Origin: Aquiflexum balticum DSM 16537 | GTDB taxonomy: Bacteria; Bacteroidota; Bacteroidia; Cytophagales; Cyclobacteriaceae | Assembly: GCF_900176595.1 (NCBI RefSeq) | Contig: NZ_LT838813.1 | Location: 5,722,001 to 5,786,000 of the forward strand | Direction: 5' to 3' | Length of the DNA stretch: 64,000 nt | Shown: positions 55,727 to 64,000 of the stretch, in pieces | Numbering within the stretch: the stretch's first letter is position 1 | How the letters are laid out: every line of letters begins with the position of its first letter | Translations under genes and position numbers: made by a program | The notes under the pieces: model-generated | The model's database searches: none | What the model was told of the DNA's origin: nothing | Seen by the model: the letters and a program-made list of their open reading frames with translations, nothing else

Positions 55727-55832
55727 CAGTTTACAGGGAGCAGTTGCAGTGTGAGGAGTTAGCAGTCTCAGTTTACGGGGGCAGTTGCAATAGACAGTTT
55801 CAGTGTGGTGTCCGATGACCGATGACGGATGT
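55727..55832. repeat. CAGT-rich repeat and CCGATGA heptamers after arcA
   Basis: CAGT occurs at 55727, 55741, 55747, 55763, 55769, 55782, 55795 and 55801 (steps 6, 13, 14, 16); it is the complement-strand relative of the ACT repeat at 36883. It ends in CCGATGA-CCGATGA-CGGATGT (55812-55832). Confidence 0.75.
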
Positions 55833-55929
55833 TGGCTTCCTCAAAAACCTGAAGGACTGACATTCTGAGTTTTCAACATTTTTAAAATGTTCAGAATAGG
55901 AAATGACATCTTGGTAAATTCAGCATCAA

Positions 55930-56088
55930 TAGGAATGTGGCTTTAGCCCATTCATAAATATATGCACGATACCAATGGGCTTTAGCCAAAATAGAAAGAA
56001 GGTTTTAAGGTTTGCAATTTGGTTTGGCTAAAGCCAAAGAGAATAAATCTCTTTTTTTACCTCCTGCTAAAGCAGAAGGTGTTTTTTT
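55930..56088. repeat. Palindromic GGCTTTAGCC repeats with a terminator-like hairpin
   Basis: GGCTTTAGCC at 55939 and 55978, GGCTAAAGCC at 56026, and ACCTCCTGCT-AA-AGCAGAAGGT (56059-56080) followed by GTTTTTTT. Similar short palindromes are spread through Bacteroidota intergenic regions. Confidence 0.7.
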
Positions 56089-56122
56089 GGAACCCATTAA
56101 TTTCCCAGCCTTCAAATCCATT

Positions 56123-56362
56123 ATGACGCTCCAAAATTTTGTCATTGGTAGTCCTCAACATATTGTAAATGTTCAGAAAGGGTAATGACATCGGATTTCT
56201 CGTCATTCAGAGCCGCAGCTTGCTAAGGCGAATGCCTGCCCCGCAGAATTGCGGGGAATCCCCTAAACCTCAGGAGATGCTTCTCTTCGTTCTGCATGAC
56301 GCTCCGAAATTTCGTCATTGGTAGTAATGAAAATTGGCATTTACAGAAAGTGTAATGACATC
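56123..56362. repeat. Direct repeat of about 70 bases flanking a GC-rich palindrome
   Basis: Two copies (56123-56192 and 56296-56362) start ATGACGCTCC and end GTAATGACATC. Between them is CCCCGCA-GAAT-TGCGGGG (56239-56256). A third partial copy is near 55888-55910 and an inverted one near 57927-57952, on the far side of the IS element. Confidence 0.72.
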
Positions 56363-56405
56363 TAAACGGGGATCAGACCTCTCCTGACGTACCAATGACA
56401 TAAAA

Positions 56406-57734
56406 TCATTCTTCATGTAAATTAAGGATTTTCTCTTCAATTTCTTGTGGGACAATATCCATGTTCAGTTCCACTGCTAGCCTTTGTATCAATTTCATTT
56501 TCTGTTTTCGCATGATTTCCTCGTAATATTTTATACCGAACTCTACAAAATCAGATCCTTTTACCATTAACCTCCAATATTGCTCTGCAAGTTTTCTTGC
56601 CATGGCCTTGATGGCTACCCTCGGACCTTTTCTTCCACATAGTCTTCTGCCGAATGCCCCGAGTGCAATTTTCTTGCTGTTCAATAGCCCTTGGGCAATT
56701 ACCCTGAATATCTGGCCGGCTTTCGGTCTGCCTTTGGACTTGTTCTTTTTCTTTCTACCCGATTGGTGCTGGCCAGGGGATAGCCCCAACCAGCTGGTAA
56801 AGTGTTTTTCGGTCTTCCATCTGGAAAGATCCGGACCCGTTTCGGTCAACACTTGAAACCATGTATAATCGGTGAACCCGGACAGCTTGGTGGCATCCTT
56901 GCCACCGAATATTTTCAGAAGGTATTTTCCCAAATCCGAAACATCGGGTTTATTATGCCTGATCTGTTTTCGCTTCATACCTTTTGGGAACTCGTACAGG
57001 TCCATGTTTTGCTTATTGAATGTATCCTGGATCTTCTTATCACAGTCTGATATCTGGGCTTTGTAAAACCTGTATGCCTCATAGGCCTGTTTAAGTGCAA
57101 ACAGTCCTGCTTCGGTATAAAACCCTTCAAGAGCTTTTACTATTTTCTCACCCTTTTTCTTTATCAGACTGTGATGGCACAGGGAAAGTAGTTTCTGGGG
57201 GTCCCTTTCTCCTTGGAGGATGGCTTCTATCATCACCGTTCCGCTGGCACCGTGCACCTGGCTGAGAACCTCGGGAAGCCTGATATTCATTTCAATAAGT
57301 GCTTTCTGCATATGGTTTATATGCATGGACATACTCCGGATATGGTCCTCTCTGAGCCTTTGGTAAGAGCGGAGCTCTTTCATCAGACCTTCAGCTACAA
57401 AGCACCTGTTCAACAGTCCATGGGCGTGGAGTTGGTTGATCCACTGACAGTCTTTCACATCGGTTTTCCTGCCTGGGACCTGTTTGGTCTGGCGTCCGTC
57501 AACAAGCCAGACATCAAGTCCTGCCTCTGTAAGGATATCATAGAGAATAACCCAATAGCTGCCGGTCGCTTCCATGGCAACAGAAGTGACACCTGCTTCT
57601 ATTAGATAAACTGCGGCTTTCCTGAAGTCTGAAGTAAAGGTTTCAAAACTCGCGACTTCTTTTCCTTCGATGTCGACATAGATGCTCCTGGAGCCTATAT
57701 CGATACCAGCTGTGTTTTGATGGATCTTTTTCAT
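56406..57734 (-). CDS. IS110-family transposase (DEDD recombinase)
   Basis: Protein of 442 residues. The RuvC-like DEDD catalytic residues are Asp12 (GIDIGSRS), Glu55 (AMEATGSY), Asp92 and Asp95 (GRKTDVKD). The C-terminal Transposase_20 domain includes WLGLSPGQHQSGRKKKNKSK, with the candidate nucleophilic Ser, and VAIKAMARKLAEQYW. No frameshift or premature stop is visible, so the enzyme may be active. Confidence 0.95.
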   Translation of the reverse strand: MKKIHQNTAGIDIGSRSIYVDIEGKEVASFETFTSDFRKAAVYLIEAGVTSVAMEATGSYWVILYDILTEAGLDVWLVDGRQTKQVPGRKTDVKDCQWINQLHAHGLLNRCFVAEGLMKELRSYQRLREDHIRSMSMHINHMQKALIEMNIRLPEVLSQVHGASGTVMIEAILQGERDPQKLLSLCHHSLIKKKGEKIVKALEGFYTEAGLFALKQAYEAYRFYKAQISDCDKKIQDTFNKQNMDLYEFPKGMKRKQIRHNKPDVSDLGKYLLKIFGGKDATKLSGFTDYTWFQVLTETGPDLSRWKTEKHFTSWLGLSPGQHQSGRKKKNKSKGRPKAGQIFRVIAQGLLNSKKIALGAFGRRLCGRKGPRVAIKAMARKLAEQYWRLMVKGSDFVEFGIKYYEEIMRKQKMKLIQRLAVELNMDIVPQEIEEKILNLHEE

Positions 57735-57926
57735 AAAACTACCTGATAAAGAAATATTGGCCTTAAGCCTGTTTGAAGAACTGTAAAAGGCAGGCTACCA
57801 TTCGGACAAGCATATTGCTGTACCACTATTTCGTTCTCAATCAAACAGGACCACACTCGAGGACAGGCACGGGGCACTATACAATGGGACGGCCATACTG
57901 CTCAAGGTTACTCTAATTTACTACCA
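57735..57926 (-). ncRNA. Candidate IS110 bridge-RNA region
   Basis: Non-coding stretch directly upstream of the transposase ATG. In studied IS110 elements this place encodes a structured RNA that guides target and donor choice. Inverted repeats are present, for example AGCCTG (57766-57771) with CAGGCT (57791-57796). The assignment rests on position and family knowledge; the loops were not modelled. No other gene lies in 57735-58042. Confidence 0.4.
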
Positions 57927-58042
57927 TGTCATTCCTTTTTCGTATGTTTCTGAAAAAATGTTGTAAACTCGAGGTGACAAGGCAAAGTTTTATTATAGAT
58001 TTAATGCTATTTGTATTACTAAACACTCGATTTCAAAATCTG

Positions 58043-59425
58043 TCACTGGTAGGCACGAGAAATCTTATAACCCAAATACCCAAATAACACTCCATATTCA
58101 ACACCTAGCAATAGCCAAGACTCTTTAACTTCAGGATACCTGTAAGCGGCATACGAAAGAAATACCAAAAACGACCAAATTAAAAATACCCTGTTTTTTG
58201 TAAGAACACTTATTCCAAAAGCCGGAATCAGGTACCATGGATGGACTACAGGCTGCAGCAATAAAAAAATCAGGTATAACAAAACAATTCCTTCGGCCAA
58301 ATCTTCGGCTTTGTCAACTTTCCAAAAGTAAACAAAACCCAAAATCCCAAAAAAAGCAACCAAATTTAAAGCAGGCCCCAAATATGCAATAGGATTATAG
58401 CCCAGAAAGAAAGATATTATTTCTCTCAAAAAATAATAAATGGAAGCATTGAATTCAAAATTTCTCTGGTACAAGCGTAAACTTTCCAAAAAACCAACAG
58501 CTCCATTTCCAATAGTCAATGGTATCAGTAAAATCAAGATAACAAGTCCGGATACTACCAAAAAAGAAATCAGTTTTTTCCCCTTCCATGCTTTCAACCA
58601 CAAAGGACCAATGATCAAAGGGGTAAGTTTTAAACCTACTGCCAAAGACCATCCCAAGGAAGATGAGAATTGCTTTTTTTTGCTAAATGCATAAATTGAT
58701 AATAGCAAGCCTGTCAGTACTATTCCCTCCAAATGTAGGTTTCCTGAAATCTCTATGATCACCAAAGGATTAAAGGCATACAGCCATAATACCTGATTGG
58801 ATACTTTCCATTCCTGTGTGATTTTCCAAATCAGAAAAATATTCAAAATATCAAATGCAATTATGATAAATCTGATGGTGACTATATTATAAAGCAAATT
58901 TTCCCCGGACATCGCCGAAATCCAAAAGATTACCTGGTGCAAAGGAGGGTAAACCGAAAAGTAAGCCGGTGAATTCATTTGTGTCAGCAGCATTTCCCAA
59001 TAAGCATTGGAAACTATACCTGTCTCCACAAATGCAACATGTGGTAAATACAAATAAGGATTTATGCCATTTCTTAACAACTGCCCATCATAAAAATATC
59101 TGTAGAAGTCATCGGAGAGTTCAGGCAAAGCTACTATAAACACCATACGCAATATAACAGCACCTACAATCCCTGACCAAAGTCCAATGACTCTATATTC
59201 AAACTCAAATACCAACAAGAGATATGAACCAAAGGCAATGACATAACCGATCAATTGCATTACAAAATCCTCTCGGGGTACCATATACCCCAAAACCAAT
59301 AAAGTCAGGACAAATAAAATTCCAAAAACAGTTGCTTTCAAGATTAGTACGATGATTGATATTTCTGCAATAGAAAAAAACTTATCAATAAAAACAATGA
59401 GGCTAACCCTTTTGATTGAGATCAC
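58043..59425 (-). CDS. Polytopic membrane glycosyltransferase (GT87/mannosyltransferase-like)
   Basis: Protein of 460 residues with about eleven membrane segments. The first external loop contains LSDDFYRYFYDGQLLRNGIN, with an acidic pair typical of GT-C enzymes that use polyprenyl-phosphate sugars. FSVYPPLHQVIFW, NLHLEGIVLTGLLLSIYAFS and LLLQPVVHPWYLIPAFGISV are further conserved-looking loops. It probably adds a hexose to a lipid-linked glycan on the outer face of the inner membrane. Its gene is divergent from the wcaJ-like gene across 405 bases. Confidence 0.78.
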   Translation of the reverse strand: MISIKRVSLIVFIDKFFSIAEISIIVLILKATVFGILFVLTLLVLGYMVPREDFVMQLIGYVIAFGSYLLLVFEFEYRVIGLWSGIVGAVILRMVFIVALPELSDDFYRYFYDGQLLRNGINPYLYLPHVAFVETGIVSNAYWEMLLTQMNSPAYFSVYPPLHQVIFWISAMSGENLLYNIVTIRFIIIAFDILNIFLIWKITQEWKVSNQVLWLYAFNPLVIIEISGNLHLEGIVLTGLLLSIYAFSKKKQFSSSLGWSLAVGLKLTPLIIGPLWLKAWKGKKLISFLVVSGLVILILLIPLTIGNGAVGFLESLRLYQRNFEFNASIYYFLREIISFFLGYNPIAYLGPALNLVAFFGILGFVYFWKVDKAEDLAEGIVLLYLIFLLLQPVVHPWYLIPAFGISVLTKNRVFLIWSFLVFLSYAAYRYPEVKESWLLLGVEYGVLFGYLGYKISRAYQ

Positions 59426-59830
59426 AGACAGTTAAATCATACCAGTAAAAATAAAATCAACATAAGTATCTGTTTTTCAATGATTTATTTAATCATAAAC
59501 TAAGAATAATTTTTAATATGAAAATATTTATAAAAATTTATCTTAAAATAATTAGATAATTTTCAATGCAATTTTATGCTTTTCAAATAATTTTTTATGC
59601 ATTTTGTTTTTGTTTTAAGATTTTTACTTTATATTTGAATCTCTGAAAGGTTAAAATTAATAATCAGGCAAAGAAATAGTAATGGCAAATTAACAGAAAT
59701 GAAAAACAAATTTTTGTATATTTGTCATCCTTATATAAGCCAAAAAATAACCTTCAGTATTAAGTTTACCAGTTTCACTATTAATTGAACCTAATACAGG
59801 AAAATTTTACCAAATTAATTTTTAAAGGCT
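59426..59830. other. AT-rich divergent promoter region
   Basis: 405 bases, no gene. TATATTTG at 59717-59724 matches the -7 consensus for the plus-strand gene, about 107 bases before its start, leaving a leader of about 100 nt. No -33 box at normal spacing was seen. Confidence 0.35.
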
Positions 59831-61222
59831 ATGACAAATCTTCACAAAACAAATGTCCCAATTTTAATTTTCTGGGATGTGTTGAATTTATCGCTTGCGT
59901 TTTTTATATCCTTATATTTCTACAGGATAAATGACCTCTTATTCCAACAGATGGAAGTGGTGTTTCTTTTAAGTCTTATTTCCCTTTGGTTGGTGATAGG
60001 ATATTCAAACAAACTTTATGGAGAATGGGCTGGCAGTAGTTTCTATAAGTCCAGGATGACCAAATACTTCAAGACTTATTTTATTCTTGCTGGAATAATA
60101 GGAATTCTTTATCTGATTTTTTCTTTTCCCAAGGATGTCAGAAATCTTTTAATGGCCATTTTGGTGGGTATCCCCTCACTTGGAGTTATTACCAATTCAC
60201 TTGTGATCAGGTTTTACACCCCAATAAGAGACCGTAGAGTGAAAATGAGTACAACCTTAATAGCAGGTTCAGGTGAATTGGCCAAAAAAGTAGCAGCATC
60301 TTTGGAGTCAAATTCTTATGCCAAATTAGCGGTACAAGGTTTCATTGATTGCAGCAACGATTCATCTAAAATTAAAAAAGAAAGGGTGGTGACTAACCTT
60401 GATTCTTTGAAAGAATATTTGAAAGATAACTTTGCCGATGAAATCATCATTGCCCTCCCATACAGTGAATTGGACAAAATAAAATCCATTGTCGCCGTAG
60501 CAGATTTTCACGGGACAAGGATTCGTTTTGTACCGGATTACAATGGCATATTCGGGGAAAATGTGAAAAGCTATCAATTTGGCGACCTTCAAGTGGTCAA
60601 TGTACGCCAATTGCCTTTGGATAACTGGTTCCCGAATTTTATCAAAAACATTTTTGATGTAGTCTTCGCATCTTTGGCTTTAATCGTATTGTCACCTTTT
60701 TTCTTCGTAATTGGAGCCTTGATCAAATTGGATTCACCAGGACCTGTTTTCTATACCCCTGTACGGATTGGAAAAGGCGGAAAACCGTTTAAAGTTTATA
60801 AATTCCGGACGATGAGCGATTGTGACAATATCTCAGGAGGAAGACAATCTACCGTTAAAAATGACCCCCGAATTACTAAAATAGGGAAATTCTTAAGGAA
60901 ATACAGTATTGATGAAATGCCACAGTTTATAAATGTACTGACAGGAGAAATGAGTGTGGTAGGCCCTAGACCACACCGATTATTCCTAAATCAGGTTATG
61001 CAGGAAAGTGAAGATAAATACATGGTCAGACATTACTACAAGCCGGGAATCACCGGATGGGCTCAGGTGAATGGCTGGAGAGGTCCACTTGAAACCGAAA
61101 ACCAGAAAAAGCAAAGGACTTCGCATGACCTTTGGTACCTCAAGCATTGGACTTTTTGGTTGGACATCAAGATTGTTTGGTTGACAGTTTTTGGCAAAAA
61201 AACCCATAAGGAAGCTTTTTAA
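59831..61222 (+). CDS. Undecaprenyl-phosphate sugar-1-phosphate transferase, WcaJ-like
   Basis: Protein of 463 residues. Four to five N-terminal membrane segments, a Rossmann-like CoA-binding middle domain (TTLIAGSGELAKKVAASLES) and the C-terminal bacterial sugar transferase domain: FDVVFASLALIVLSPFFFVI, SPGPVFYTPVRIGKGGKPFK, VYKFRTM and SIDEMPQFINVLTGEMSVVG, then PRPHR. It starts exopolysaccharide or capsule repeat units by moving glucose- or galactose-1-phosphate to undecaprenyl phosphate. A terminator follows, so it is a single-gene unit. Confidence 0.93.
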   Translation: MTNLHKTNVPILIFWDVLNLSLAFFISLYFYRINDLLFQQMEVVFLLSLISLWLVIGYSNKLYGEWAGSSFYKSRMTKYFKTYFILAGIIGILYLIFSFPKDVRNLLMAILVGIPSLGVITNSLVIRFYTPIRDRRVKMSTTLIAGSGELAKKVAASLESNSYAKLAVQGFIDCSNDSSKIKKERVVTNLDSLKEYLKDNFADEIIIALPYSELDKIKSIVAVADFHGTRIRFVPDYNGIFGENVKSYQFGDLQVVNVRQLPLDNWFPNFIKNIFDVVFASLALIVLSPFFFVIGALIKLDSPGPVFYTPVRIGKGGKPFKVYKFRTMSDCDNISGGRQSTVKNDPRITKIGKFLRKYSIDEMPQFINVLTGEMSVVGPRPHRLFLNQVMQESEDKYMVRHYYKPGITGWAQVNGWRGPLETENQKKQRTSHDLWYLKHWTFWLDIKIVWLTVFGKKTHKEAF

Positions 61223-61252
61223 ACTACAGATTGAAATTGAAAAATATCCAAG

Positions 61253-61286
61253 TGCCTATTGAAAAATTCGATAGGCATTTTTTTTT
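61253..61286 (+). terminator. Terminator of the wcaJ-like gene
   Basis: TGCCTAT (61253-61259), loop, ATAGGCA (61271-61277), then a run of T. Confidence 0.85.
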
Positions 61287-61383
61287 AATTCGGTAATTAA
61301 AAGAATAACAAAGACGTTTCTTAAAACATCAATGTGCCGCAATCTGGAATAATGTTTGCGACAATATAATTAATTTTGGCAGT

Positions 61384-61479
61384 AGCCCCGTAGGGGCTTA
61401 GGATATAATAGCCCCGGGCAAAGTGCCACGAAATGTCTCTGTTCCCACAAACCTGTATGCACTGCTGCCTGGGGTTATT
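61384..61479. repeat. Palindromic intergenic repeat
   Basis: AGCCCC-GTA-GGGGCT (61384-61398), then AATAGCCCCGGGCA (61407-61420) pairing with TGCCTGGGGTTATT (61466-61479). This style of palindrome is a frequent intergenic element in Bacteroidota. The rest of 61287-61945 shows no gene; two TAAACACTG-like pieces (about 61613 and 61648) are in opposite contexts. Confidence 0.65.
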
Positions 61480-61945
61480 AAGGCAACGCTTCATGCAATT
61501 TCGGTCTTAGACCCTCTTTTGGAACACTGATCTTCTTTACCGAAATGTGGAACGCAAACCCTTAGATACCCGATCATATGCTTTTATACAATAAAAAAAA
61601 TCAACGAAAATCAGTGTTTATCCGTGGTTTTTAATCTTAACCAAAGATAAACACTGGTTTCACAGATTGGAAATTTAAAATTAGATTAAGCTTTACCGTG
61701 GCATCAATAAGTGACCTCCAATTCATTTTTTTTTCTTATCCGCAATTTGAACAAGGATTTTTTTTCAAAAAGTTTGGTGATTAAACTGGGGGATCTTTTG
61801 GATGGTTTGTTTCTATTCGGTATGTAAGTATGCATTAAAAAAACAGCCTAATCCTATTTTGAGAATTTTGATATAAAAAACCGGTAAACCCATTCATTGA
61901 AACATCATACTCTCAAAGAAATAATAATTATTCTACTTCTCTTTC

Positions 61946-63223
61946 TTAAAAAAAGCACTTCACCTTTTTTGAAATTGTATTCTTCGTATTCCTAATAAAC
62001 CTATATGCAATTGGCACAGGATCACCTAATCTATATTTTAATGGTGTACTTTGCCAAATAAAACTGGTTTTAAATATATAAGCTTTGTTTTTTACAAATA
62101 ATTGTTTTAGACCTTTTAAACTGACATAAGGGATTTGCTTATAAGTCTGAGGTTCAATATTTTTCTTAATTGTCATGAGAATCAGCAGATAAGGATAATT
62201 AATTCCTGCCATAAGTGCTGCAGTCAAAGTAGCCCAAAATCGAGGATTAATCTCTACAATATTAAAAACATCATTTTCCTCATCATGTAGTAAATCCAAA
62301 TCCGCAATACCACTCCAATTGAGTGATTTCATGAGTTTTTTTACAGTCTGATACAATTTATCATTGTAAATAAAATCCAAACCAATTTGGGCAGAATAGG
62401 GTTTCTCAGGATCCCACAAATTTCCTTTTTGAATAGTATAAGCTAAAATTTCACCTTCATGACAAAGCAAGTTGCATCCATAATCCGCTCCCTTTAGGAA
62501 CTCTTGTAAAATATAGGCCTCATTCAGTCCATGAAGCTCAAAATACGAGGCTAATGTTTCAAAATCTTTAAATTTGACAATTCCTCTACCACTTCCAGAT
62601 TTAAGCGGTTTGGCCAGTACTGGGAAATTAAGTTCAAACCTGTTCTTATCTTCCAAAAGATTTAAAGTCAAAGGAGTAGTCTTTGGACCGGGAATACCAA
62701 AACGGTCTAAATGATCCGCCAACAAATCCTTACTACTTGCAATCATAAAATTCTGATATGAAGGTAAGGGAACCAACTTTTCAGGGTTTCGTAACAGGTC
62801 CTTATTTTTGAGTATTACTTTGATAGCCGTTTCCCAAAGGGGCATTATTACATCTATTGCATGTTCCATTGTAACCTTGTTAATATTCGCTATCCACTCT
62901 GAATCACTTTTAGTTTCTGGGAAATAGATAAAACGATATATGTATCTAGAATAGCGAAAAGGAAGGTCATTCATCGTTGACATCACATAAAGCCTGATAT
63001 TTTTAAAATGGGAAGCACAATTTAGGATGCTTATTATGATTGATCTTTCCCCATCAGGAATCAAAACAGAATGGGTTTGATCTGATTCTTTCATTTTGGC
63101 ATTTTTAATAACAGGCAATCCACTTTGTTTAAAAGTAAGTGCAAACACACTTAAAATAATCTTTCTCAATATGTCAAAATCTCGAGAATCCTTTCGGATT
63201 AGTTTAACTAATTGACCAGACAT
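61946..63223 (-). CDS. ATP-grasp domain enzyme
   Basis: Protein of 425 residues; an in-frame ATG at codon 43 (MKESDQTHSVLIPDGERSII) is an alternative start. A pre-ATP-grasp region is followed by the lid and nucleotide site (FPVLAKPLKSGSGRGIVKFK, AYILQEFLKGADYGCNLLCH) and the Mg-binding FNIVEINPRFWATLTAAL (about 315-335). Similar to carbamoyl-phosphate-synthase-like ATP-grasp proteins found in cell-surface gene clusters. It would join an acid to an amine or other nucleophile; the substrates are unknown. It has a basic C-terminus (KNTISKKVKCFF). Confidence 0.85.
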   Translation of the reverse strand: MSGQLVKLIRKDSRDFDILRKIILSVFALTFKQSGLPVIKNAKMKESDQTHSVLIPDGERSIIISILNCASHFKNIRLYVMSTMNDLPFRYSRYIYRFIYFPETKSDSEWIANINKVTMEHAIDVIMPLWETAIKVILKNKDLLRNPEKLVPLPSYQNFMIASSKDLLADHLDRFGIPGPKTTPLTLNLLEDKNRFELNFPVLAKPLKSGSGRGIVKFKDFETLASYFELHGLNEAYILQEFLKGADYGCNLLCHEGEILAYTIQKGNLWDPEKPYSAQIGLDFIYNDKLYQTVKKLMKSLNWSGIADLDLLHDEENDVFNIVEINPRFWATLTAALMAGINYPYLLILMTIKKNIEPQTYKQIPYVSLKGLKQLFVKNKAYIFKTSFIWQSTPLKYRLGDPVPIAYRFIRNTKNTISKKVKCFF

Positions 63224-63450
63224 ACTAATTCAAACAGGATTGCATCCATGTTAACGAAAGGATAAATCTATCCATCTATTAAATTTTAATGTATTAAAAT
63301 ACCTAGAAAAAGTTACATAAATATGTGGTAACCATTATCCTCCATAAATGCAAAATTCATCCCTTAATTTTTTCTTAAATACATATCCATCTGTAAGTAC
63401 CTCAGGTTCAATCATTTTTTTAGCTCGAATTCCAACACTGTCGCAAATTA

Positions 63451-63727
63451 CTGGACTAAGGGTCACGAAGCGAAAAGTATCGGACAATGAGAATGATGGA
63501 AGGTTTTGCAAACTTAGGGTGGTGTGGAGATTGCAAATCCTGAGTATCTGGGCCTACCAGATGTGGGTAAATTCGGGATTACAAATCCCAAAAAGCAGCG
63601 GAAGTTTGGAAACTCCTGGACTCAGCGTCGCGAAGCTACAAGCTTCGGACAACAGTTAACCTTGGGGGTTGTGGGGATTGCAAATCCTGATTATCTGGGT
63701 TCGGGATTGCAAATCCCGAACAGCAAG
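63451..63727. repeat. Tandem pair of composite repeat modules with a TTCGGGATT hairpin
   Basis: Each module has three parts in the same order: a 37-base block CTGGACT...CGGACAA (63451-63487; 63616-63652), a 38-39-base block ending ATTGCAAATCCTGA, then TATCTGGG (63514-63552; 63662-63699), and a hairpin (63572-63592; perfect TTCGGGATT-GCA-AATCCCGAA at 63700-63720). The rest of 63224-63755 has no gene. Confidence 0.75.
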
Positions 63728-63755
63728 GTAAGTAACGGGAGAGAAGGGTACAAGT

Positions 63756-64000
63756 CTAAGACTTGAACCAATCTAGTAAGGTCTTTTGATTTTTCCCTAT
63801 CTCCAAATTCAGGTTCTCCACTGAATCATCCAAAAAATCATTTTCCAACTTCATGAATAGCCAAAGCAATTCGTCTGAACTTAAATCCTTGTAATAGGAA
63901 GCAACAAAAATTGGTGGACGGGTAATTTCTTTGGTTTCAGTCTTGGAAGCTTTGGCAGTCAAAGGGATAAACCAACAAATAGCCCTTAAATCCTTACCCT
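63756..64000 (-). CDS. 3' end of an unidentified gene entering from the right
   Basis: The minus-strand frame is open from the window edge to TAG/TAA at 63756-63758. About 81 residues are visible, including DLRAICWFIPLTAKASKTET and the acidic end DELLWLFMKLENDFLDDSVE, finishing LLDWFKS. No ATG occurs, so the start is outside the window (a TTG at 63962 is less likely). I do not recognise the family. Confidence 0.55.
   Translation of the reverse strand, partial: GKDLRAICWFIPLTAKASKTETKEITRPPIFVASYYKDLSSDELLWLFMKLENDFLDDSVENLNLEIGKNQKTLLDWFKS

Larger units (their letters stand above)
56400..57926 (-). mobile_element. IS110-family insertion sequence (ends approximate)
   Basis: Transposase gene plus about 190 bases of non-coding DNA on its 5' side and almost none on the 3' side, the plan of the IS110 subgroup. 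No terminal inverted repeats are seen, as usual for the family. It sits in a cluster of intergenic repeats, and pieces of the same repeat occur on both sides. Exact ends are not determined. Confidence 0.75.

Noticed and set aside
61287-61945. Hidden RNA or protein gene in the 660-base spacer after the wcaJ-like gene
   Set aside because: Only palindromic intergenic repeats and AT-rich DNA were found; no open frame with plausible composition and no tRNA-like cloverleaf.
63451-63727. CRISPR-like array
   Set aside because: Only two imperfect copies of composite blocks, no regular spacers and no cas genes.

Overview
The window looks like chromosomal DNA of a Bacteroidota bacterium, most probably of the Cyclobacteriaceae/Cytophagales (inference from gene content). 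Supporting evidence: a SusC/SusD pair, several TonB-dependent receptors with N-terminal carboxypeptidase-like domains, lipoproteins with SSC/GSC-type lipoboxes, weak Shine-Dalgarno signals, and promoters of the TTTG-N19-TAnnTTTG type. No rRNA, tRNA or CRISPR array was recognised.

Layout. 1-4.2 kb: 3' part of a susD-like gene behind a complete susC-like gene, both on minus. 4.6-12.5 kb: housekeeping genes (TPR lipoprotein, PspC protein, glycosyltransferase plus YbaB, hisS, a 47-residue basic protein, phosphodiesterase, rhodanese, pdhB). 12.5-17.2 kb: an outer-membrane receptor divergent from a LytS/LytTR two-component pair, with a structured spacer between them. 17.3-26.6 kb: guaD, a lipoprotein, then a run led by a type II sulfide:quinone oxidoreductase, followed by a TonB receptor, an exported DsrE-like protein, a ZIP transporter, an SLC13 permease and an esterase. 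26.6-36.7 kb: LOG protein, DUF481 protein, lipoprotein, TIM-barrel protein, two tandem porin-like proteins, cbpA-cbpM, a baeRF protein, a SIMPL protein and a RelE/ParE-type toxin-antitoxin pair.

36.9-45.8 kb is an aromatic amino-acid locus, all on minus: two DAHP synthase-chorismate mutase fusions, aroB, aroA, pheA, an aminotransferase and tyrA. Between the two DAHP synthase genes is what looks like a complete transcription attenuator. It has a consensus promoter, a 31-codon leader ORF with nine Phe/Tyr codons in an eleven-codon run, a 9-12 bp antiterminator and a GAAA-tetraloop terminator. The vapB-like gene inside the locus is followed by a vapC cut down to 33 codons.

45.9-55.7 kb: a PagL-like deacylase, proline dehydrogenase, lysS, a methyltransferase, metK, ahcY and an arginine deiminase. 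55.7-58 kb: intergenic repeats and an IS110-family element with a candidate guide (bridge) RNA region. 58-64 kb: surface-polysaccharide genes (a membrane glycosyltransferase, a WcaJ-like initiating sugar-phosphate transferase, an ATP-grasp enzyme), repeats, and a gene running off the right edge.

A second theme is a set of intergenic tandem repeats between 36.8 and 55.8 kb. The motifs differ from site to site, but the period is nearly always 7 or 14 bp. Several copies touch, or even encode, the 3' ends of neighbouring genes (aroA, tyrA, the distal DAHP synthase, the arginine deiminase).
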